Shown here piece after piece: positions 43,259 to 55,000 of a stretch of DNA of 64,000 nt. A model generated the notes under the pieces. It saw only the letters and a program-made list of their open reading frames with translations, was not told the DNA's origin and made no database searches. Origin of the DNA: Tethya wilhelma (Eukaryota > Porifera > Demospongiae > Tethyida > Tethyidae); the NCBI GenBank assembly GCA_964030475.1, contig CAXIPT010000012.1, forward strand, positions 1,306,610 through 1,370,609, in the 5' to 3' direction. How positions within the stretch are numbered: the first letter of the stretch is position 1; every line of letters starts with the position of its first letter. The position numbers were made by a program, and so were the translations under genes.

Positions 43259-44704
43259 ATGGAGCTAGAAGGTTCTTTGGAGATTTTGGTTCGTGGGATT
43301 TCCATTCCATGCTGGCTCCTCGCTTCTGTAGTTCTGCTGAGTGCGCACTTCGGGTCTATTGATGCAGTTCATGACTTTACAGCTCATCGTATGCAGCACT
43401 ATGATCTCCATGGTGTTCACTATGGTATGCTTCATATGTACTAGACTTTTTAAATAACGCACACTTCTGTTTAATATTATGCACATGTTCGAACGTTCAG
43501 GAGCTGCACAATATACTGTTTAGTTTGCAGACCCCTTCCTTTGGTGGGTGGGGAATAGGTGGAGATACTAGTTACTAAATTATGGTGGATGGGAGAAAGT
43601 GGCAAAGAATGTCTGGTCTGAGTCACCAGGTTTAAGTGTGCTTTGCCTAGTTTAGCCATAGACCCGCTTATTTCACCAGCGAATTATAGGGGGCTAGGAA
43701 AGTTGATGCACTTCGTCAATCTCCGCCAGAATTCATGCATTTCATGTCTCGATCATGACTTGTGCATGGAAGTCTCGAAAATTTGTTACTTGTAAACCAA
43801 CTACTCTGTAGAATTGTTTTGAGTGTGTAAAAAAATGATTTGAAACCTGTTGAACTCGAAACAACGTGCCATTGACATTGCTGAAGCTAGTGGTTTTATC
43901 TCTGAATAGAACAAAATTTACTTATTACAAAGGCATGAGCTACTGAATTACACTGGGTAGTGTTTATAGCATGACCTTTCAACTTAGGCACTCAATCTAT
44001 TCGGTAAAGATTATTATACTAATTTGCAGAAGTATGTCAGGTTTTATAGATCCTCATTTTTCGCTGGCATAATAGGCGCGGGTCACACATTAATTTTGTG
44101 GAAACATAAAAATCTCAAATTGTTTAGTAGCATCAAAATTGAGTTACTCCACGAACGTGTACAGCTTGGCATAAGTTATTAACTGTTACAAATTGAACTC
44201 AGAGTGCCTGGTTGGAGCAATTATTTGATTTGTTACTTTATTATTTCTGATTCAGCATCTAGTGGAGGAGTCCATAATGTTAGTTATGGCATCGTAATTA
44301 TTGATATTTGTGTGTACAGGGTCTCGGAGTGCTGTTATTAACATGGAGGTCAAAGGGCAAACTGCTGCGGTGTTAAATAGGAAGTGTGTAATCGTACGCT
44401 GGAGTGAACTAACAGCTGAAAAGTTTCTCGATTTTGTCCATCGTGGTGCTGGAGCCTTGGTAATTCTTATACCACAAGAATTGAGTGATATTGACAGTGC
44501 AACAATAGAGGTACGGTGTACTGTACGTATAAGTTGGTTGTGTGATAAGTAGACGTACATTCCAACAATTTTTCGTGTTAATACTTGTTAGCATTATACA
44601 TTATGATACAATCAACCCTTTAAATATTTGTTACACTGTTTATCTGGCCCTACTATTGTCATCTCAAATCTCATTGTGTTGTATAATTGTACTAAACTTT
44701 AAAG

Positions 44705-44744
<40 letters not shown>

Positions 44745-45035
44745 AGTGGTGTATCTAGCATGGTGCTCAGGGTGCTTGAGCACCACCCTGGATCTGCTAA
44801 TGATGACATCATTCCTTGGAAGCAGTGCTTAAGGTTCTGGGATACCGTTTGTATTTATAATTAAGTGAAACGAATTTTTTCGTCAATATCACTATCAGTT
44901 TAGTTCAAAATGGTGGAAATTTCATTTTCAAGTGTGAAAATGTACATTCGTAAGATTTGGGACAAACACTGTGCCATCTTAGGCACAGTCAAATTAATAA
45001 CTATTAATAATTTTGCTCAAGTGACCCAAAAGTGG

Positions 45036-45075
<40 letters not shown>

Positions 45076-48000
45076 TATATTTAGGATTTTAGTAAAATGG
45101 GGAGCTGATACAATGCACTCATACTCTTATATAGGTAGCCATGGGATGGATTACCTTCCCTTCACCCACAGGGTTGGGTTGTGTATTGCTTGTATTAAAT
45201 GATATTGACTTTTGTATATTTCTCAGGCTTGGCAGGCGCTTGAATCTGAGTTACTCTTGTTAGAAGTTCCAATCCCAATCTATTTTGCCTATGAAGATGA
45301 AGAATTACTACGAATCTTTGAGGATCTTAATATCAGCGCAGAGAAAGACAAGAACTCATCTGTGGCTGGATTATTGTATTCAACTCTGTTTGGATATAGC
45401 TATCAAATGGTATCTGAAGTCCAGAAGGAACCACAACCAGTGAAGGACATACAATTTACTACTTTACTGGTATGTGCAGTATAGTGACTCAGTGATGAAT
45501 ATTATTGTTTGTGTCATGTTGCCATCATTTAGGCCAAACTAACAGGTCAAGGTTTGGAGCATAAGCTACCTACTGTTGCACTGCTGGCACACTACGATTC
45601 AATGGGTCTTGCTACTGTAAGAGAAAAGCAATTATTCTGCAAATACTACAGTACTTGCGGAGATGCAGTATTACTTTTTTATCATGCTGCTGACCTTACT
45701 ATAATTATGCTATGTAGTTATTTTCAAAGAGTAAAAATTTTGTAGTTTTGGTGGCACTCTGAAAATTTTACCCATGAAAAATTCCTAATTGTATAGCGAT
45801 GTATAGGGGAGAACTGCTTGATCCTCTAAAATAGAAGTGCAAAAAGGGTTGCGATCACATTTCTGTGAAAATTATTCAAGAATTTCTAGCTCTAAAGTAT
45901 TACCATACTTTTCCCCTTTTGATTGGGGTCTAAGACTAGACTAGCATATACATCCTTTTAGAATGATAAGTTTTCTTCACCCGCAGGTGATGTAAACATT
46001 AATATTCAAGTTAATGCGCAATATAAAATCTACAAATGATAAGCGTTACAATCAATACTGGTTGCCTTTGTATCCATCCACACAAGTGTGCAGTCATGTT
46101 CAGATTTTGTGAAGTTGTTCAGAGAAAATGAGAAGTGAATAGCAAATAAAAAACAAGGATTGAATTATTTAAGGTTGGGTCATGTGACACAAGCGATCTG
46201 ATTGGCTCTGCCTGTTTTTGAGCAGAGAACACACAATATATGCCAGTTTTTCTAGACCTCATTTTCTGCTGGGTGGAAAAGGTGGGGTCTAGGGCTAGAC
46301 TATGTATGTGCATGCACATATAGAATTGGTGTATCTTTTTTGTGATTGTGATATAATATAGAGTTTTTGTATCTCCAGTCATTGTCAAGTGGAGCATATT
46401 CAAGTGCAAGTAGTGTTACCGCTCTATTAGAAATAGCAAGACTGTTGTCCAGGTATGAACAAGTTTCATGCATACTGTATGTACATATGTACTATATAAC
46501 CTGAACTTTTGTAGAACTTTTGATACAACATCTAAGGTGGCTTCTATTAAAGTTCACTAAATTTACTGGAAACCTTGTACAATTTTGCAATTTACAGACT
46601 TTACAATGATTCTAAACAACGTCCTAAGTATAATGTTGTATTTGTCATAACTGGAGCTGGAAAATTCAACTACTTTGGTGCTAAGAGCATGCTTGATGAT
46701 CAACTGGATGATTCAGGTTAAAAACATAATGTTATTACCTTCAATAGTTACGTTGCTGTTAGTAGGGGTCGCAATAGTCATTTTAAATTACTGCAGGACT
46801 TTTAGAGAGTGGACTATTGTTCTAGAAGCATACTGTGTTTTGACAATTGACTCTTGATGATGAATGTTGTCATTCATTCAGTCATCATGTGATGAATATT
46901 GTCATTCACTGGCCGTATTTACTTTTCTGCTGTACATGTACGTGATAACACGTGCACTCCTTTTGGTGGCTTTGATAGCACCTTTTCAAATGTACAATAT
47001 AAACAGTCCACATGCCTACTGCAACTTCCTCTGTGAAGGGTGCAACAGCTCAGATTAAGCTTCTCAAATGAGTATAGAGGACTGTTCTAGTAGGTGTTTA
47101 TCTGCATGTGCCTTGTACCTGTAGTACATGTAAGTTTTGATATACTGCACCATTTTGTCAGTAGTTCAGCAGATGTTTATCGCTCTACTGCAGATTCTTC
47201 TTTTCTTTCTCATGCGGACTATACACTATGTCTTGATGGTTTAGAAAGTCTGGATTCCAACAATCTGTATATTCATGTCTCAAAACCTCCAAAAGTTGAT
47301 TTTCGAGCTAATGATCTACTTGTGGCACTAAATCAGGTAAAGCTTGTTAGGTCTTGGTGCATGCAAAGCATGTTTACATGTAGAGGGTTACAGTAGTTGT
47401 TTTGTCTGTCCATCTATCTGTTACCAGTAACTAAGAATGACAGCTCCAGTACCAATTGTAGGCACTAACATTCACTAATTGGTATTTCTGGTCTTGCAAA
47501 ACACTGTAGTTGGTAAGTTCTAACACTTGTGCTTCTCTGGGTGCTTAGTTTTCAAAACCACATCCATCAACTGCGCCCCTTTTAGTGTGCATTATCTAGA
47601 AATACATAGAGCTTGGATTGGGTGCCGGCTCCATTGAACCATGGCTGGGGAACAGGTATGAGTACTCAGTTGCTAACAATTGTAACATTTTGTGAAATTA
47701 TGCAGGACAGTGCCTTTTTGAGATAATTATAGCTTTGTTTAGTGGTAAAACATTTTCTGTCTGGTTACTTAATTTCTAGTTGCTTTGCTGCATCGAAACT
47801 AAATAGATGTGAAATGAACATCAGTCTGTCAAAGTTTTACTACTGTACATACCACACTGAGTCTTTCAGAGATCATGCATTCAGCTGTATACTGTTATTG
47901 CTTGGCTTGATGGCTGAATTAGAGATTGCTTACCTGGGCTTGGTTGCATAAGTCTCAGCACTGATGGTCTGCTTTTACACAATTCTTTGTGCATACTACC

Positions 48001-51000
48001 AGTTGTGTGTGTGCCGAGGCTTATGATGTCATGTAGTGAGGTAAATTGCTAAGCTGCCACAATTTAAGTACAGCTTAGTTTACCTTTTACTGCCCAGTTA
48101 TTACTAGTAAATACCTATGCTGGCATGCATCTGGCAGTATATTTTAAGCACAAGCAAGGAGCGCGGCGAGCAAAGCAAGCCACACTCCTTGTATATATAA
48201 ATATATAATTATTAATATACATGTGTGTATGTGTGTGTGTGTGTGTGTGTGTGCATAAGTAATCAATTATACATGTAATATTCATTGAGACAGAAGTAGA
48301 ATTTATTGTACACTAATCAAGTAATTTTGCTGAAGTTTGTGTTGAGCACTATTCTATCTTCATTTTTATAGTCAGGAAAATGTCTTGATTCTCATTGTAA
48401 AGTCCACCTTATTCACAAAAAGATTCGTCTAAGTGAGGAGCTGTTAGCATGGGAACATGAGAGATTCTCGCTAAAGAAACTTCCAGCTGCCACAATTTCC
48501 ACTTATCCAGGTCATAAGGATCACAGAAGAAATTCAATATTTTTAACTAGGTATATTGTTGATGGTTAGATGTCCAGTGTTGCCTACAGACAACCTATTC
48601 CCAGTATGATAGTACTGGGTACAAAGGAATGGCACGGATGGTCCATTAGTGCAATACAAATATTCATGCGAATGACTCTGCAAAAACTGAGCACTTTGCT
48701 CTAAAAGGCTTCTTAAGCTACTATTTATAGCTCTTTCTCTTTCTAATGAGCCCAAAAACATGGCCTAAAACCATCCCTAAAGTAACAAATTAAAATATGC
48801 CAAACCTCCAATTTTCTCCATCTTCTTTTTATTCTTCTTCTTCTATCTTGGCTCAACTTTTCTCATGGACTATTCACTTTCAGAAGCTGATTCTTGAACG
48901 AACAAACTTGGTATCTTTCGGGTCAGTTGCTTTTGCCATCGATTTTTAGTGTCTCTCATTGATTAGCTAGATACAAGGCAAAAAGCACCTTCTCCGCATG
49001 ACGGCCATTAATTTCTACACTCATGCATAATTCATTAGTTACTGGGGAATTCAAATTGACGACCCTTTCCACACACTAAGATTGGTTTTTTGGAATTCAA
49101 ATGCAAATTGCTTGGAACTATTTTGCGATACCTGGTTGCTCTTCTTAGGAGGTGAATACTTTCCTAGATTATCATATTATATAGCAATCGCAAGTAAATC
49201 TTATAATACAGCTCCTGCCTCTAGATATCATACGTGTTTCACTTCAGTATCAAGCAGGCTATACATAGCATACACAGACAAACTCAAATGTGAAAAAATG
49301 TGAGCAAACAGTAAAAAAAAACATTGGAAATGTAATGAGACACAGGAATGGCTGAATCGTAAAAGAAAGCAAACAAGATATGGAATGACTGTTAGATTGT
49401 GTAAGGAATTTTTCCTGTGGGCAAAGTGTGAGACTCAATATTGAGAGTGTTTCATGCAACCCATACAGGAAGAATTCTGCACTAGGATTCCCAACCCCTT
49501 TGAAAAGGAATAACTGAGTTTACATGTGCTTCTTTAATTTTGGCAGGACAAACATCACTGAGCAAACTCTGGCAAGGAATATTAGAGTAATTGCTAATGC
49601 AATAGCTTGGCATATATACAACATCACAGCAGAGGTGAGGAACTTGAGATTCAGATTTATAACTGTGTATGATCAGCTCAAGACCGCTTTTAATTGAGGC
49701 ATAGTACTTAAATATATAGTTCATGTTATCTATAAATTAACCTTAGATATGCCAGTGGCCATACAGTCACCCCTTGTGCTTTCTCTCTTGTAGAATGCAA
49801 CTCCCACATTCGAAGGGACCACCGATATTAATACCAATTATGTTATGGGCTGGCTCCACCACCTGTCTAGTAATGCTCTGTCACCTCAGTTACTGAACCA
49901 AGACCATCCTGTTGTGACATGCATGGAAGATGCCTTGAGCAGATATGCACATCTGGTAGTAAAAACTGTTCATACCCCTGATAAAAGGTACCATGCATCT
50001 GTCACTTACATTCAGTTTATATTGTCAACATATATTTTGTGTAATTTCTTTGTAGCAACCCTGAAGTTGTTGCTTATGACAGTGAATCTACTAGGATTAC
50101 AGCGTACAGGTAACGAGCAGTGTTTATGCTCATTTCCTAAAGCATGGGGTTGTAGGTGCACTGGCCCTAGTGTTTTGGTGCTGACAATGTCATATCATTA
50201 TATAGAATTCTAGATAATGTACTGCCCATTCATTGATATGTTCACAAAACCAAGCAGTTAATTAAAGGCATAGTCACATGGGAAGCCCTAGATTTGAACT
50301 TACGTGACAAAATAAAGCTGTATTGTGCACGTACCATATAGTGGGAATTTTTCGTGGAGGAAAGTTTTGCATTTTCGTCTTGAATAGAAATTCGCAGGGA
50401 AATTTTTCGTGGATTTTGTCTCTACATTACGTGACGACCTTGTACCTTACAAATTTCTTGGGGGGAAATTTTCGCGGAAAGCTGCCAAACTGCGAAATTT
50501 GCAAAAAATTTTGCCCCATGGTAATTTCCCGCTATAATAATTATGGTAATTCCTGCGCGCAGAATATAGACCAGCGCTAGTGTGAGTCTCCACGCTTTTC
50601 AAGGCAGTTGGGGAAAAAGTAGTTGGGTAAGCTAGCAAACTAGCGAACATTGATACTAGAGCTTTTCATGACATTGGCTGTATTTGCACCGGTTTTCAAT
50701 GCTAAATCTACCTGTTCTCCATCGCAAACACGTGGACAAATAATATGTGATTCTCCGTAACTGTGCAAAATAATTACATACCGATGACATATTTCAACCA
50801 GTCAGATTGAGGTTTTGATTTTTGGGCTAGGAATTCAAAAATAATACCATGCAACTGTGCCTTTAACCCTCAGGACATCTTTCTCTGGATGATTAGGAGG
50901 GTGTTCATGTTTGAGTTATAACTGTACTTATTTTGGAGTTATAACTATGTTCATGTTTGTATCTGGGCTTTTTATGCACATAACAAAGCACAGATCTAAT

Positions 51001-51453
51001 AGTCAGAAATTTTGCAGAAATTTGAAAATTTAATCAATCATTAATATTTTTTTACTTTTTCAGGGTGAAGCCTGCTGTTTTCGATTTGTTTTTAGCAATT
51101 TCTATAGTTCTCTACAGTTCACTATGGTATTTATTTATCATGGTAAGTACCGCCCAATCAGTAGCCAATTGTTTGGCAGTACAAAGAGTTGTTAATGTAT
51201 ACCTTTGTATTGAGAAGCATAGACACAATTAATAATATTTAATAATAGCAGAGTTTCATGCAGAAGGGAGGGATATCTGTTGTGCCTCCTCTGGTGGTTG
51301 TTGAGGGCATTCTGTTACTTTTGTGTCATGTGCTTTAGTAGATTAGTAATAATTATTGCCTTTTGATTCTTCTTATAGGTTTTCCCAATTGTGATATCAC
51401 AGATAAATAGTATTCCAATTGTGATGAGAGTCAAGGCCACTAAACTAGATTGA
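43259..51453 (+). CDS. NCLN: Nicalin, ER multipass-translocon (BOS complex) subunit
   Basis: Thirteen exons with matching phases: 43259-43424, 44320-44510, 45227-45469, 45533-45616, 46379-46452, 46598-46716, 47170-47336, 48372-48550, 49547-49634, 49794-49987, 50056-50109, 51064-51142, 51379-51453; 570 residues against about 563 in vertebrates. Recognisable parts: a signal-anchor-like hydrophobic stretch (about residues 14-31), 'HDFTAHRMQHYDLHGVHYG', 'LPTVALLAHYDSMGL', 'GAGKFNYFG', 'YIHVSKPPKVDF', 'LAWEHERFSLKKLPA', 'YVMGWLHHLS' and a C-terminal membrane helix after 'VKPAVFDLF'. Nicalin has an M28 peptidase-like fold without a working metal site and acts with TMEM147 and NOMO at the ER translocon. 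Introns hold a CCCAGT repeat (intron 8), a MITE (intron 11) and GT/CA runs. Confidence 0.95.
44703..44741. repeat. (TG)n run in NCLN intron 2
   Basis: About 19 TG units. A (CA)n run of similar size lies at 45037-45073 in the same intron, in the opposite sense, so the two could pair in the transcript. A further (GT)n is at about 48222-48252 in intron 7. Confidence 0.95.
47372..48200 (+). repeat. Intronic repeat (GCCGAGGC family) in NCLN intron 7
   Basis: Words shared with 54620-55410 include 'gttacagtagt(t/c)gttttgtctgtc', 'gacagctc', 'gtgcttctctg(g/a)gtgcttag' and 'tgtgccgaggctt'. The end at about 48153-48191 is a palindromic 'caaggagcgcggcgagcaaa' hairpin also seen at 59260-59293. Non-coding. 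Confidence 0.65.
48600..49400 (+). repeat. Copy 9 of CCCAGT family, in NCLN intron 8
   Basis: The hairpin at 48600-48619 (one stem change) starts a full body with the long tail found in copies 5 and 8, ending in one arm of the hairpin module near 49300-49390. It is inserted in an intron and does not disturb the reading frame of NCLN. Confidence 0.85.
50331..50542. mobile_element. GCGGGAAATTTTC-type MITE in NCLN intron 11
   Basis: Ends read 'accatatagtgggaattttt' and its counterpart 'ggtaatttcccgctataata'. Inner 'aattttcg' words pair with each other. Related ends occur at 40206, 57072-57446 and 63013-63243. Confidence 0.65.
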
Positions 51454-52035
51454 TTTATTGTCTTGAGAGCTTATCAGGAGCAGTCAAGACATTGTACAAA
51501 ATAATTATTATAAAAATATTTAATCATTATTATTAATAAAGCATTGTGTTATATTGTCTAAGAGTGTGTTTACCTAATTATACAGTTTATGTTAAGGGGG
51601 TTTTCATTGCTAACAAATCACACTAATTCTGCAATTCTATGCATGTACTACTGGCCATGGTAACTACTTAATGTTATGTTGCACAAGGATACTCTCTGTC
51701 TGGCTGCTCCTAATTCTGTCCCACAGGTAGTTCCTAATTTTCATCATAACTATAATCATCCAACTATCAGAGCTTGGACAAATCAAGGTTACAATAATAA
51801 GTATGTACAAAAGTCGTTCCAGAACTCTGCTAGCTTATCTAGGACATATCCCTAGACATCTAGGTTTGTTGCATGCTTTCATAGCAAGCGTAATCGTTGA
51901 TAAATGCACCCAGTGTGACATTCATCAATCTACACTTGACCACTGCTACTGGGGTCAAAGGTCGCATGCATCATGAAACGACCTTTACCCTACTAGAAAT
52001 AGTTCTCACTTTGGCTTTGAATTTGGTGGACAAAG
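51454..52035. other. Intergenic spacer between NCLN and GTF2E1
   Basis: It contains probable NCLN polyadenylation signals (AATAAA at about 51535) and a hairpin 'ggtcaaaggtcgcatgcatc' / 'cgacctttaccc' at about 51955-51990, 50 bp upstream of the GTF2E1 start, possibly part of its promoter. Confidence 0.5.
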
Positions 52036-55000
52036 ATGGATAAGAGTTCTAATTTGAATAGTAAGTAAGTGCATGTAACTGCAAGTTTGAACAAGTAATA
52101 AAGAAAGTAATGAGATACAGAAATTAACGTCCAAATAGAAACAAAAAATTGGCTATAGTTGTGTACTGGAAAAAAAAAAAGTCTGTCTGTGGGCTACATC
52201 AATATTAAGCAGATTGAGTCCCTTCCATCAGGGAAGAATTCTTTACACAATCTAACATCAGTCAATTTCGGCACATGGCAAATAATTTGTCTCATTTTCA
52301 ACGAATTTAATATGGCTTAGCTGGCAATTTATAGCCAAATGTGCCTGCCATTCCATCATAATATTATTTTATTCTTTCTTTTTACGATTTGGCCATTCAT
52401 GTGTCTCATTACATTTTAGAGATTTTCTGACTTTGTTGTATTCAAGTTGGTAGTTTCTGCATCAAGTTCTATTGTTGTGCGTATGTTTGGCCTCAATCAT
52501 GCAATTATCTCTACAAACTACATATTTTTTTAGCCGAAATTCCAGATATTCTTAAAAGGCTCGTGTGTATTGTTGGTAGAGCATTTTACCAACCAGGACA
52601 TATTGCTTGTCTGGATGTCCTTTCTAAGTATCCATGGTTAGTTTAAGTTTAGTGTTTTGAAATGGATTTATGCCTGTATTAAATTGACAGTGTATCCGAA
52701 AGTGACCTTATTACAGTTTTGAAGATGTATGGTTGCCAAAAGCAGGTGAAAAAATTAATGTATTTTACATTGGTTATTTTATATCATTATAGAGCTGCTT
52801 TCTCTACCATCTTTTATTCTTACTGTAGTTGAGACAGATTTTGACAAATCTAAAAAAAGACAAGCTTATCAAAAGGTAATGTCGTTGAACGGTTTGTTGT
52901 ACAAGACCTGTTAGTAAACAACTGATCCCTCAGGATTGGTTGGCAAAATAATGAGCAAACACACTGAAGTATGTTAGTAACCTAAGTTTGCTTGTACTTT
53001 ACAGTGATTTTACACATTATTACTAATTATGACAAGCATCTTCATCAATCTGATTGCTTATTTCTATACCTGAACTCTGATGGTGCATGCCGAATGGAAG
53101 GTGGCTGGTGTACGTACTTTTAGCTTCCCATAGTTTTGAATTATCTACTATAGTAGTATTCTTGCCTGTTGATATTGGTCCAATTTTGTTTGTATATAAT
53201 AGTCATGCCTAATTTTATTTCTAGTGAATTGCATTCATAATATTATGTTGTATTATTATAAATTATACTTTCAGTATATTACACAAATACACAATAACAT
53301 TATACACAAATACTGGTTATTCTGTTTATTCAGTATTGACCGAATGGAAAGTGAAGAAAAATTAACAGATGTACATGGTCAAGACAAGCACAATGTCGTG
53401 AAAATGGTTCATTACTACTACATCAATTACAAGCAGTTTGTCAATGTTGTAAAATATAAACTGGACCAAATGCGAAAAAAAATAGAAAGCAATGAAAGAA
53501 AGGTACTATACATTTTGCTCTTGTTTCAGTTTAACCATTACATTCCACAAAATATTTTTCAAACTAAATCAGTTGCCCATACCAATTATGTGGTAGGTAC
53601 ATTCTGTATCGTTATAAATCTTTCTCAGGCTCAGAACCGAACAAATTACATCTGTTGTTCATGTGACTCAGTCTATAGTGACCTTGATGTTGGCAATCTT
53701 TTCGACCCTACAGATGGCAATCTTAGGTATGTAATATCGGCCATGTAATCGTGTGTTGTGGCATCATACATTATTAATTTGTTCAGATGTAGTCACTGTA
53801 ACAGTGTTCTAGTGGAAGATGAACAGAAAGAAGATGATGTTGATGCTCGTACACTTATAATAAAGCAAGTTGTACTGCAGATTAATTAATCCATAACCTC
53901 CTGATAGTAGCTCACTGTGGACCCTTTTGATGGTTTAAAGGAACTAGCAAAGTTGTGTGTGTCCGTGTGTGTAATGGAAGGTCACCGGAAGTGATGTGAC
54001 CTTGAGCTAAATGCTACTTTTTCTCTGGACTGTAATACTATGAAAAGTGTGCCTACAGTGCTAGCTTGGATAGTCATAGCCTAGGATAGAATGGCAGGCG
54101 CTACAAGTATGGCTAACTTTTTTTTTTTTGAGATCGCTGATAAAGTTTACCAGTGGCATCCGTATCCAATAAAGAAGCGTGATAGAGAAGTCACTCTTTC
54201 AGAAAAGAAGCGTAGCGAGGGGAGAACTTTCACTTCTAGGACTCTGCCTCTCTGTTGCTATACACGAAACACAGCTAGTCAGATAACGAGTTTCTTTAAT
54301 TGCCAGCTTATTGCAAAAAGAGCAGAAGTCAGAAAAGGGTCATCTGTGACGTCACGTAGTGAGTAAATTGCTGAACTGACCAAATTGCAAGAGGAGCAGT
54401 GCATGCATTGTTACATTTCACTGCTCAACTATTACTATGCAGATGCCTGTGCTTGTATGCATCTATATAGCAGTAAACATAAGCATACTTCATACATAAG
54501 CAAGGGGCTCCTTGTAGTCACTAAACATAGAAATTGCCATTTTATAGACCCCAGAAATGTGCAAGTTTGCGTGTATTGCTGTTACACCCCACAATAGTAA
54601 CTATGTGGTCAGTTGTTATTAAGCCTCGGCACGTGCATAGCACGTGCAGAGGATTACAGTAGTCGTTTTGTCTGTCTGTCTTTGTCCCATCGAAATCTCA
54701 AGAAAGACAGCTCTACCGACAAAACTGATGGTACTTACGTTCAGAAATCTGAATGATCTTGTAGAAATATATTTTTTGCTACCCAAAATACTATAGTTGC
54801 TGAGTTTTGAGGCTTTTGTGCTTCTCTGAGTGCTTAGCTTCGAGGCCACGCCCATTGATCTGGTGTGCATTATCTAGAATTCGTGTAGAATGGAAGCAGC
54901 TCAGCTTAGCTGCATCAGCTGCATGGCTGCTGTTGCTATTGCTGTTGCTCTTGGTCAGTGGTGCTTGGTAAGACAGACAAGAGTTGGCCTCATTTATTAT

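Noticed and set aside
54629..54646. CACGTGCATAGCACGTG as an operator-type site
   Set aside because: It is inside a dispersed intronic repeat of the GCCGAGGC family, so a gene-specific role is unlikely.
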